DNA from: Euclidia mi
Lineage: Eukaryota > Arthropoda > Insecta > Lepidoptera > Erebidae
Direction: 5' to 3'
Length of the DNA: 64,000 bases
Assembly: GCA_944739405.2 (NCBI GenBank)
Contig: OX123185.2
Location: 9,297,840-9,361,839, forward strand
Shown piece by piece: positions 21,741 through 31,651 of this stretch (its first letter is position 1; every line of letters starts with the position of its first letter). The position numbers and the translations under genes are program-made. The notes beneath the pieces were generated by a model. The model worked only from the letters and a program-made list of their open reading frames with translations. It searched no databases and was not told the DNA's origin.

Positions 21741-22607
21741 TCCCCCAGTGGCAAAACAAATAAGACTGCAGACGAGCCTTATGAACCTGAGGCTTGTAGT
21801 GCCTCTACAGAATATGAGGAGTCGTTGAAGCCAACTAGACGCTCTGAGCAGAAAAAAGAGAATGAGATAACTAAGAGCGAACTTATGGAAATGTTCGAGA
21901 ATTTCAAAGCGGCACAAAATAACAAGCTGTCGTTACTTCAATCTCGACTCGAAGAGATCGTTATACAAAATGGAGATATACGCCAGTCACTGGATTTTAT
22001 GTCTAACAAATACGATGACATGATTAGTAAGTTGACAAAATTTGAGCAAGAACGTACGGATACCCACAAAAAAATCACTGATTTGGAATGGAAAGTTGAG
22101 CAACTAGAAAGACAGCTGAGATCTTCAAGTATTGAGATTCGCAATGTACCACGCAAAGAAAGTGAGACTAAAGAATCCCTTGTGGACCTCATTATAAACA
22201 CAGGCAAGGCCCTCAACGTTAAGGTTAACCAGTCTGACATTAGAGATGTGTTCCGTACAAACAACAAAACAGGAAGCAGCAAACCTATCTTGGTCGATTT
22301 TGTGAGCCCCATGGTCAAAGACAATATTATCAAATCGGTAAAACAATACAATCAAGAAAATAAAAATAACAAATTTAATACTGAAACAATAAAATTGAAC
22401 GGACCAAAATTAGCTTTATACGTGTCTGAAAGCTTATCTACAAAGGCACGAAAAATATTCTATATGGCCAGGGAGTTCGCTAAAGCCCATGACTATAATT
22501 TCTGCTGGTCTAGCCGTGGGAAAATTTATTTAAAGAAAAGAGAAGGTCTCAAACAGATCCAAATAAATAGTGAAGCCGATTTGATAACATTAGAAACACA
22601 GAAGTGA
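21709..22607 (+). pseudogene. LINE ORF1 protein, coiled coil plus FP-type domain, frameshifted at its start
   Basis: ORF1 proteins bind the LINE RNA and help form the transposition particle. The long frame (about 21699-22607, 302 residues) has a charged N-terminus, a coiled coil at about residues 60-145 (heptads around KLSLLQSRLEEI and ITDLEWKVEQLERQL), and a C-terminal domain resembling the baculovirus FP-type fold (SSSIEIRNVPRKE at about 142, then DIRDVFRT, PILVDFVSP, LYVSESL, FCWSSRGKIYLKK). The natural ATG at 21709 (MPPKR) is in a different frame from the body. A 17-nt inverted copy right after it accounts for the shift exactly. Downstream the frame is clean. Neighbour: ORF2 of the same type at 24815. 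Confidence 0.72.
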
Positions 22608-22969
22608 CTAGATGTAGTTTTAGTTTGTTGCATGTCTATATTATAATAATAATAATAAATCATTTATTTCAGGTTATTTACACCCATACAAGAAATTAAA
22701 CATACAGACAATGAAAATAGTGATAGTAATAACACACAAACAACATACACAATTATAAGCAAACGATATTAAATAAATACACTAAGTCAGTCAGAATTGA
22801 AATATTAGTAATAATCATAAATAATTGTAAAAATCAAATTTTAATTAGATGTAAATACGATGAAAAATATAATATGTCAATTATTGTAAGTAAGTTCAAT
22901 CTAGTCCAATAGCAATTTAAACTGTAATAAATAATAATTAAATAAGATTGTACATTGAAATTGGTAATA

Positions 22970-24631
22970 TTATAATCTGCGTTTTGAGTGTGTTACTGGT
23001 ATATGTCTATCACAGCAATGTTTAATAATATAGCAGTCCAACCTTTGCGCGATCATCGACAGAACGGTGTTGGAGCTGGCCCGCACTCTGCGCACCAGCG
23101 ATGCAGCGCGCTTTCGCATTATAGCGTTGAAGCAGTCGGTTCGTGCCTCCGCGAACATGCCCGAGGCGCTACAATATCGGGGCAGCCCCATCACCGCTCT
23201 GAATCCATTATTGTATTGCACGCGTAGGGCGCTATATGTATTTTTGTTATAGTCAGCCCATAGGCTGCATGAGTAGAACGATGTACAGTACGCTTTGAAA
23301 AGCGTAACTTTAACCTCTCTAGAACATCGCGAGAATCTACGAGCGATCATGTTCGCTCTAACAGACAGCGCCCTACGCTCCCGCTCGATGTCCGCATGAT
23401 CCCTGAGGTCTGCAGCGACTAAATGTCCCAGATACTTAAATTGTTCAACCCTTTCTAAGGGAACTCCATTAAGTTTAATTTGAGGGATGTTACTGGGACA
23501 TCTTGCACCATCGGCCTCAAAGACCATATATTGACTCTTCTTGACATTATATAATAAGCCGTGGCCACACGCGTATTCCTCACATGTCTGTATCAGCTTC
23601 CTCAAGCCACAGACCGATGCTGAACAATTTAAGCTATGCTGATGACATAGTACTCATGGTACTATGTCATCAGCATAGCTTAAATTGTTGACACAGACGT
23701 CATCAATGTGGCATCCGACGTGTTGATTACTGAGCGCCTCGATCAGCTCATTTATGTACAAATTAAATAAGGTTGGAGACGTTAGGCCACCCTGCCTTAC
23801 TCCACACTCTAGCTGATACGGATCTGACATTGCCCCCGCCCATCTGACGGTATTGAACTGGTGTGCATACCAGTACTGAAACAGTCTTATTATTTCGTGA
23901 GGCAGGTCTACTCTTTTCAGCTTCTCCCAAAGCAGGTTATATTCTACAAGGTCAAAGGCCTTAGATAAATCGAGGAAGCACGCATACACAGGTGTCTTAC
24001 GAGTTGTGTAGTATCTGACGGTTTGCTTTAGATACAGTATGGCACTTTCAGTGGATAACCGGGGACGAAAACCGAACTGGTTATCGTGTATTTTAACGTA
24101 ATTGTTGAGATGTGTATTAAGCAAACCGTCAAAAACTTTTGCTATGATGGTAGCAAGTGATATAGGCCTATAGTTACTCTTATCGGTAAGATCGCCAGTT
24201 TTATTTTTCACTATAGGTACCACCGCCGTTTTCATGAAATCATCAGGTAAGTACGAATGGCTTACGCACAGCGAGTAAAATGTAGCCAAGATCCTAGCGA
24301 TGTGAGGGCCCGCATGTTGCAAGTGCTCAATGCTAAGTCCATCATGGCCTGGGGACTTGCCCCTTGACATATCTTTTATAAATTTTCTAACTTCTTTTGC
24401 TCGAAAACAAGTCCCTACTATTTGATTATCCACCTTAGCATTGAGCAACCGCACCATCGGATCCAAACGAGACTTTACAGCGAAGTGGTTCTTAAAAAGA
24501 TTTGCTATATCTTTGGGACTACTTACACCATCGACACTCACAGGCAGGCCAGGTCGTACATTTTTCTGACTGGTACTCTTCCAGAAGCCACGAAAATCTC
24601 CTTTGCTATGTTTTACAGCAAGAGCGTCCAT
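22970..24631 (-). pseudogene. LINE M2 reverse transcriptase, broken by a foldback at the YADD motif
   Basis: RT reads from about 24631 with motif A (CFLDLSKAFDLV, about 23960) and motif B (GVRQGG, about 23808), and reaches motif C NNLSYADDIV at 23655-23690. There the text turns back on itself: a 31-bp perfect inverted copy of the YADD region is inserted, giving a stop right after. The normal text resumes at about 23620 with SASVCGLRKLIQTCEEYACG and continues as the RT thumb and C-terminal region to a stop at 22970. Apart from this scar the frame is well kept. The endonuclease is absent through 5' truncation. Confidence 0.82.
23623..23689. repeat. Perfect 31-bp foldback in LINE M2
   Basis: Arms 23623-23653 and 23659-23689 are exact reverse complements with a 5-base spacer (TCATG). 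One arm is the RT motif C coding text; the other is its inverted copy. Confidence 0.95.
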
Positions 24632-24814
24632 CTTTATTATGTAATAACTTTGTTAACTTTTATCACTCTTTTTGTTTATGCAGCATTAGTTATCTCCTGT
24701 ACAAAACACACACATACATATGGTTCTCATTCTCAACCCACACCACACCTACACACCAGACACAACAACACATATTAACGCGCATAAATATGTTCAAACA
24801 ATTCACATACAAAA

Positions 24815-27728
24815 ATGACAAGCACTGCTGAGATAATTTCGGATATAGAATCATTTTCGATATCAAGATCTGTACTTTGTTCGCCTGAAGACTGTCTGTC
24901 ACACGTGAAAAACAATCGCGGATCGATATCGATTTTACATGCAAATATAAGAAGCGGTAACTGTAACTTTGATGCTCTAAACGTATATATCCACAGACTA
25001 AAAATTCAGTGCGACCTTGTTTTGCTTACAGAGTGTTGGCTTAGTAAAGTTCCTGATTCCTGGCCACATTTAGATAATTACACTCCGCACAAGTCGAAAT
25101 ATAACAATCAAAATGACGGTGTAATTGTATATGTCCGACACAACTTTAACTGCACAGTCCAGGAATTTGATATAACTGATGCCAACTGTCTTACCGTAAA
25201 ATGTGGCCACCATCTTGCACTAGCGGTAATATATCGTTCTCCATCGATACCCAACGCAAATCGATTCATCAAGAGTGTTGACAATTTGCTTTCGACCCTA
25301 AATACCTTTGGTACAGTTGCTATTATTGGAGACACTAATATTAATATATGTCCTATGAACACCGATCTTAATAGCGAAATGTACTTAAGCACCATCGCAT
25401 CCCATGGTCTTTTACCGGCACATCGTTTTCCGACACGTTCAAATAATTGCCTAGACCACGTTCTGTTAAAAAGTAATAAGAAATCCACAACTCTGGTTTT
25501 TGATTCGCCACTTACAGATCACGTGCCAATACTTTTACACATTGAAAAGACCAACATTCGTTCTACTCCGCCGACCACTTACATGCGTACAGACTTTTCC
25601 AACGCTTTGTTTGATTTAAAATACATCGACTTCTCAAAATTTATGCGAACTAGCGACCCACACGAGGCATCCTTGTGGTTGATTAATACGCTCGCTAATA
25701 TAGTAAAAAACAACACAGTCACTATTAAGCTACCCCGGCGTAAGCGTGCAATCAAGCCCTGGATCACACCGGGGTTATTAAGATGTATCCGACACCGTGA
25801 TGTTCTCCACAAGAAAGCCAAAACATCCCCTAATGACTCTACGGTCAATATAATATACAAATGATACCGGAATTATTGCAACTCCCTTATAAAAAAAGTA
25901 AAACAGAGTTACGTGAAACAGGAACTTGAGAAAAACAAACACAATGCAAAGGCAACATGGAACATCATAAAAGAGGTTGCCAATCTCAAGTCATCCACGT
26001 CTGCAGCAATAGAACTTTTAAATTTGAAACCAGACCAAGTATCCTCTATTAATACTGTGAACATTTTTTTCGCTGAAATAGGTAGAGACTTAGCATCCGC
26101 TTTTAAAGACACTCAAGTTGCTTCTAACCCCTGGAACCACACCAATCAAAACAACTCGGGTCTCTCCATGGGTATGCTACCCATCGATGATACCGAAGTT
26201 AGCTCTATTATACTAAACTTACGTAACGATAGTGAAACCGGTACCGACTGTATACCAACACGTTTTATTAAAATGGCTAGGTTACAACTAATCCAACCTA
26301 TCACACATGTACTTAACCTGTGCCTCGCGAACGGGGTATTTCCCGGTATATTTAAAAAGGCTCTTGTTCATCCTATTCACAAGGGTGGAAGCCGAGATAA
26401 TGTGTCTAATTACAGACCTATATCGGTCCTTACCACCATGTCGAAGATATTTGAAAAAGCCATAAACACCAGACTTATCAATTATCTAGACAAACATAAT
26501 ATCCTGGCCTCAAATCAATACGGGTTTAGAAAGAAAATATCTGCAGAAGACGCGGTCATGGAGCTCACAAACGTGATTATTGAAAATCTAGATAGTAAAA
26601 CTGAAACTATATTTGACACTGTCTCGGTTTCCATCCTTCTGAAAAGGATGGAGCGCATGGGTGTTAGAGGTGTGGCTTTGAACCTTTTCAAGGACTACCT
26701 CTCAGGTCGTTCCCAATGCACAAAGATCCAAAACGTCATCAGTGATGACGCTGATCTGGGGGATTTTGGAATTCCACAAGGCAGTGCTCTCTCTCCTTCT
26801 CTATTTCTAATCTACATTAATGATCTCTGTGGACTCCATATTCCCAAGTGTAAGATATTTGCATATGCAGATGACACTGCTCTCTTGATAGAAGGTAGTA
26901 CCTGGGAGGAAGTGCGTAGCAACACGGAAAACGCCCTACGAATAGTAATGACGTGGTTTGCACAGAACTTGCTTACATTAAACCTAGAAAAAACTAAATA
27001 TTTAGCCTTCTCCCACTGCTCTTCCTCGCAACCACCTCCTTTCCCCATCCAAGCTCACACCTGCCTGCCTCGCCAATCCCTGCACTGTCAGTGTCAGCAT
27101 ATCGATCGTGCAGACCATATTAAATATCTTGGTGTTTACATTGACAGTACTATGAGCTGGAGAAAACATCTGGATGTTCTTAGAGGCCGTATCCGTAAAC
27201 TTATATTCACCTTCAAAAATCTTAGATCGGTTCTAGAAGCAGACTCACTAAAAAACGTATTTTGTGCTCTAGCTCAGTCTTTAATAGCATACTGTATCAC
27301 AGCTTGGGGTGGTACGTTCTCAACTATGCTAATTAATGTGGAAAGAGCTCAAAGAGCGGTATTGAAGGTGATGCTATACAAACCGATATACTTCTCTACT
27401 GATCGGCTATACGAGGAATGTAAAGTGCTATCCGTACGTAAACTTTACATTTATCGTGCTATCCTGAGACAGCATTCATCTCTGTCATTTATTCAAAACC
27501 TAAACGACAACAGACGATTCAAGCACAAAGTATGTCCCAATATTCGCCATAGCTCATGTACAGCTACCAGACATTACTATGTCCTGGGACCTCGTCTGTA
27601 CAACATTGCTAACAATGGTATTAATATTTATCCGATGCCTACGAATACATGCAAAAAAAACCGTGTTTAATTGGCTATTAAGCCTCTCATACAATGAAAC
27701 TAAAAGTCTTTTACGAAAACCAATATAA
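24815..27728 (+). pseudogene. LINE ORF2: endonuclease plus RT with motif A deleted
   Basis: Endonuclease at about 24900-25560: ILHANIRSGN, LTECWLSK, LAVIYRSPS, IIGDTNIN, NNCLDHVL, LTDHVPIL. RT at about 26170-27150: NYRPISVLTTMSKIFEKA, YGFRKKISAEDAV, motif B GIPQGSALSPSLF (about 26770), motif C FAYADDTALL (about 26860). A TGA at 25862-25864 interrupts the frame, which continues in phase. An in-frame deletion near 26611-26614 joins KTETIF directly to DTVSVS. It removes the FLDLSKA part of RT motif A with its catalytic aspartate. At about 27650 a change in an A-run shifts the last residues, so translation would stop at 27669 rather than 27728. The copy is catalytically dead. Start chosen at the ATG before the endonuclease. 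Confidence 0.83.
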
Positions 27729-27762
27729 TTAATGCACAGACACAATGCTCTCATCGACACAT

Positions 27763-27816
27763 ACACACCGCACACACTCACATACAAACACTCACACACA
27801 CACACACACATACACT
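27763..27816. repeat. CA/AC-rich microsatellite
   Basis: Alternating CA with scattered interruptions, in the 3' UTR of the two-ORF LINE. Confidence 0.7.
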
Positions 27817-28034
27817 TTTTTATTTCTTGCTTTCTCTTTAACAATATTATAATTGTATAAGCTACCATTTGCTTAATCAAGTCTGCACATTTGTAAACTT
27901 TAACGGGTGGAGGCCTGATGTCCTAAAACACAAGTTTCGACTTAGCTTAGGCATCAGTCTCCCACATTCAATGTGTCAATGGTTTAATATAAGCTTAGCA
28001 GTAAGGACTATTTGTAATGTGGAGAGAAAATAAA

Positions 28035-28068
28035 TAATTTTATTATTATATTATTATTATTATTATTT
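28035..28068 (+). repeat. (TTA)n tail of the two-ORF LINE
   Basis: Pure TTA/ATT repeats follow AAATAAATAATTT. This is a typical simple-repeat 3' terminus of CR1/Jockey-group LINEs. Confidence 0.7.
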
Positions 28069-29029
28069 ACAAAGATAGTTAAAGACCTTTTGTTGGACCA
28101 ATGCTATTATTCAATTTAATAATTACCTAACTAATAAGACGCTTACAATTATATAATCATAAAACAAATATAATTTAACTATAATTTACATTCTTAATCA
28201 TAGAAATTAATTTTCTTCCTCTCTTCTACACTTGCCGTGCCCAACAGGGTTCACAATGATCAGAATTGTACTTTCTTACCACCTAAGTAAACATTGTGAA
28301 ATGCAAATAAAGTATTGAGTATTGAGTATTTAAATCCGTAAACTGTAGTTTAATTTCAATGTATTATTTATTATTAAAACGAATCATACTTTATGACATT
28401 GACAAATATGGTTGGTTGCTTTGCCGTAAGCTCTAACATAATATAAATAACTGTCACTCTTACAGTATTAATTTGCTTCTCAGTCAGGGACATTTTGACA
28501 CGATGAATTACAAAAATTATTTAAAATCTATTAAAAATAATTTCTGTTAAAACAATTTTAATTTGTGGTCTAGCAGGAGGGCTTTATTTCAAAATTAGTT
28601 CAAACAAAAGAGTGACGCTTCTCCTTAGAGCATATTGTGTTCTGTTCTGTGCGAAGACAATGTCACATTTTACATCATTGGTGGGCGATGTGCACACACC
28701 ATTTGACTTCAGAAAAAATTTTGGCCTAGTCCCTTTAAACTATATTATCATTTGTGTTTCAACATTTTGCGATTCCGGTAACCATCTAAAACTGCTGGAT
28801 AACACGAAAACTTCTGGTCTAATAATCAGTGGTTCTGATTTGCCAATATCTCTGTTCTTGTTTCTAAGTTTTAGAATCATATTGGCAACACTGGAAACGT
28901 CAGATGTAACATTACATAGCTCCGTAATTTTAAAAGTTTTATCTTATTTTAAATGAATATTAAATGCTTATATCTCATTAATATTGTGATTTGTAATATA
29001 GAAGTGTGAAAAACATTGAGTTTGGTGTT
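28069..29029. other. Unassigned stretch with a LINE-like 3' tail
   Basis: At about 28225-28333 the text ends AATAAAGTATTGAGTATTGA, which looks like the 3' end of another LINE. 28376-28956 holds modest open frames on both strands that match nothing I recognise. Confidence 0.4.
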
Positions 29030-29589
29030 TGAAACCTCGAACCAAACAGTTTTTGGCGGACAGATCTACTCCCAGGTGTTAACGGACGGATTTGACATCA
29101 TCTTTAAACCCGGGGAGTATTTTACTTATTAACTTACACTCCTCATCACACATTTACTCGGCTCTCACCAACGTCCATCACACACTGGCATAGTTTTTGT
29201 CTCGTTTTGCTTGACAAAACGTGGAAGCAAAATCGAAGACTGAACAAACGCCCCATACAAACACCTACTACACTTACACTTCACATTAATTTAAGTGTTT
29301 ATATCTTTAACAAGGCCCATGTAATATAATATCTTCATAATATAATATAAAAATTGATACAAATTAGTAAATTTTCCAAGATTATAATTTTCTTTTTCTA
29401 CCTACATATTTTGCCTAATTAATTAAAAATTTAATAACATCTTTAATTTCTTTCCTTTAAATTATATTTTCCCTTTGTGCTTTTTATCTACTGTCCTTCT
29501 AGCTATAGTATAATTAATTTTTATATATATTTATTTATTTATTATCTATAAACTTCTACTCATTACTGATTTATCTCTTCTCTGACATC

Positions 29590-30966
29590 TTGATTATTTT
29601 TCTGTCCATAGGTGTTTGGCATATCCTTGGCTATGAGCCATTCCACAATGAGCACTATGATGACCAGGAAGGCCACAGCGTGCAGACTGTGAAGAGAAAA
29701 AGAAGAGACATCAGGATTGTCAACGATAGGGTTTCCAACCTGAAGGCTCAACTCGCAGAACTCCATATCGAGTATATGGACACACTGGCCCAGCGAGATA
29801 GGTTACAGGAAGAAATCCATTTATTGACCGCTAGCAATGATGCCCATTCATGGTCTATGAGTCGCATTAGGGAACTAGAATGCTGTTTAGTACAATCATT
29901 TACTAAGATTAAATCACTAGAACAAGCAATAGAGATATTAAACAGTAATAAAACTCAGAACCTTTACTCAGAGGTTGTAGGTAATAGATTAGGCTTAGAT
30001 TCAAAAAAATTAAAAATAAACATGAATTGTATGAAACGGCATAGAAAGTATAATAAATTAAATAAACATATTAGGAAACTCGTGCTTAGTCTAAAGCAAT
30101 ATAAGAAAACTAAAATAACATCTCAGCAATATAAATGTTTAGTTTCTGAGCGTTCCGAATTGTTAATGGAGTTAGACAATTACAATGCAGAGTTGATTAA
30201 TGCCCCCCCCCGTGGAATCTCCACCTTGTCGTGGTGGGGGGGCTCAGTAACCGTGGATTGGTCACCCGCGGTGAAGCTAAGAGGGATCCAGGAGGGGACG
30301 CTCCGCGTGGGCTTGGAGGGGCCTGCGCAGGATGCGTCCAACGGTGCGGGTGCGGGGGGCAGTTCTGTCTGTCCCTCGCAGTCGGGTGCGGTCGCGGGAG
30401 GAGAGGTGTGTCGGTGTTGCGTTGCCGCGCGCCCTATCTCCCGCGACCAAATGGGGCCGCACCATTCGATGCATCGCGGTGGGGCCGCAGAGGAAGAGGA
30501 GATGCGGTGTTGCGTTGCCGTCCACCCTGTCCTCTGCGGCCGCTGGGCGTTTTGGCGGCGGAGTCCAACACCTTAATCCGTCGCCAAGGGGGTTTTGTTT
30601 GGGGCCCGCCTGACCATCTGGCGGGCCAATACCCGTCGGAGGGTGGCGACGAGTGCTTTGGTGATGCCCCACCCTCCGACACACGGGTACATGGCGGAAG
30701 TCGAGGTGGTTTTTAGTGGAAACACCACATACTCCGGCTCTTATTTCCCCCAAGAGTCGGAGATCCGAAGGGATTTTCCACCTCGTAAAACAATAAAAAA
30801 AAAAGAGTTGATTAATGGCAAAATGTTATATGACCAACATACTAGGGATCTTAATAGTCAAATTGATTCCTTACAATCTCATATAATTAGAATGAAAACG
30901 CAATATGAAAATAAGGTTCAGGAGTATATTAGGAAATATGATGAGATTGCACAAGTGGGGAGGTAA
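29590..30966 (+). pseudogene. LINE ORF1 N-terminal coiled-coil part, split by a retroposon
   Basis: The frame opens near 29590 and is strongly alpha-helical and charged: VNDRVSNLKAQLAELHIEYM, RLQEEIHLLTASN, then basic stretches (MKRHRKYNKLNKHIRKL). At 30203 it runs into the 602-bp insertion. It resumes after 30817 in the same frame (NGKMLYDQHTRDLNSQIDSL, IIRMKTQYENKV) and ends at 30966. A coiled coil of this kind usually drives ORF1 oligomerisation. The true start is uncertain: an earlier frame with MSHSTMSTMM near 29632 is possible, and the text just upstream (TTTTTCTGTCCATAG at about 29597-29611) looks like a splice acceptor. The residues encoded inside 30203-30804 belong to the insertion, not to ORF1. 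Confidence 0.65.
30203..30804 (+). mobile_element. 602-bp GC-rich retroposon with poly(A) and perfect 13-bp duplication
   Basis: Flanked by an exact GAGTTGATTAATG at 30190-30202 and 30805-30817, and ending in AATAAAAAAAAAA. It therefore arose by poly(A)-type target-primed insertion in the + orientation. It begins with nine C, and a matching seven-G run lies at 30236-30242. Between them CCAC (30221-30224) and GTGG (30231-30234) form an inner stem. The body is very GC-rich compared with its host and holds an internal two-copy block, with CGGTGTTGCGTTGCCG repeated about 95 bp apart. The 3' part reads GGTGGTTTTTAGTGGAAACA ... CCACCTCGTAAAACAATAAA, reminiscent of lepidopteran R1-like LINE ends. 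Open frames in it reflect base composition. No RT is encoded, so it is non-autonomous. Confidence 0.85.
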
Positions 30967-31008
30967 AATTTAAAATATGTAAAGGCTTTAACAAATACCA
31001 ATAGTTGT

Positions 31009-31651
31009 TTGAATATCATAAAATCAACATTACCCACTTACGAGTCCCAGATTATTTGCGATAGTGATAAAAGTACTTGTTCAGTGAATAATAGAACAGG
31101 TAAGTCTTCTTTAGGTAAGAATTCTGGCACAAATAAAGTTTTTATGTTCGCAGATAGGCTTGGTGTAGGTTTAGGTAGTTTAATAAACTGTAAGCTGACA
31201 CAACACAATACTATCAATTATTGTTATCCAGGGTCTTAGGTTACATATCTAATTAATACATTAAATACAACACTATTTGATAGGCAGTCTACAATAATTA
31301 TCACATAATTATGGTGATAGCCCAACGGTGACTAAAAAGGCTATCTTTAATTTGACAGAAGTTATGTTATCGCTTCACAGGAAATTTGAATGCAAATTTA
31401 TTACTCTTGCTTTGCCTTATTCTTATAGCTTAAATGAAACAATGAATAGTTATATTAATGAACTCAACTTGTGCTTATACAATTTGACATGGCAATATAA
31501 AGATTTTATTTTATTATTTGACATTAATAATTTTATTAGTAATTTTACATTGACCAAAGGTACTATATATCTGCCACTATTTTATAGAAGACAAGTTGCT
31601 AAATTATTAGCATTTAATTTACAAAATGACACAGTTAGTTTCTGTAAATAG
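31009..31651 (+). pseudogene. Degenerate SGNH-hydrolase-like part of LINE ORF1
   Basis: Two open pieces (31009-31239 and 31328-31651) are joined by a frameshifted stretch. KVFMFADRLGVGLGSLINCK sits where SGNH esterases have their GDS block, but with ADR in place of GDS. Downstream come STIIIT.LW and a C-terminal GTIYLPLFYRRQVAKLLAFNL that occupies the place of the family's His-containing end. Some CR1-group LINEs are known to carry an esterase-like domain in ORF1. Here the Ser nucleophile and the usual Asp-x-x-His are not visible, so if the homology is real the domain is inactive. The call is by motif layout only. Confidence 0.42.

Larger units (their letters stand above)
22645..24645 (-). 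mobile_element. 5'-truncated LINE M2 (same family as M1)
   Basis: Minus-strand non-LTR element inserted between ORF1 and ORF2 of the + strand LINE. Its 3' UTR ends in AATAAATGATTTATTATTAT at about 22645-22665. Its coding text runs to the truncation near 24645. Protein blocks match M1 (5893-8389): SPGHDGLSIEHLQHAG, NYRPISLATIIAKVFD, CFLDLSKAFDLV, GVRQGGLTSPTLFNLYINEL. Confidence 0.8.
21195..28068 (+). mobile_element. Two-ORF LINE (FP-domain ORF1, EN-RT ORF2), probably split by LINE M2
   Basis: The + strand carries, in order, a GC-rich 5' UTR (about 21195-21708), an ORF1 with a coiled coil and baculovirus FP-type domain (21709-22607), and an EN-RT ORF2 (24815-27728). A 3' UTR ends in a (TTA)n tail at 28035-28068. 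Between ORF1 and ORF2 lies an oppositely oriented LINE (22645-24645). The simplest reading is one roughly 4.8-kb LINE interrupted by M2. I could not find the M2 target duplication, so two separate elements remain possible. Confidence 0.6.

Noticed and set aside
27763..27816. Functional regulatory element at the CA-rich run
   Set aside because: A plain microsatellite in a LINE 3' UTR.
28376..28956. Weak open text on both strands
   Set aside because: A minus-strand reading is long but carries a stop and matches no family I know; too little to call a gene.
30231..30753. Overlapping open frames on both strands inside the 602-bp GC-rich retroposon
   Set aside because: Open frames on both strands reflect high GC with few stop codons; no domain is visible and the element is flanked by a target duplication.
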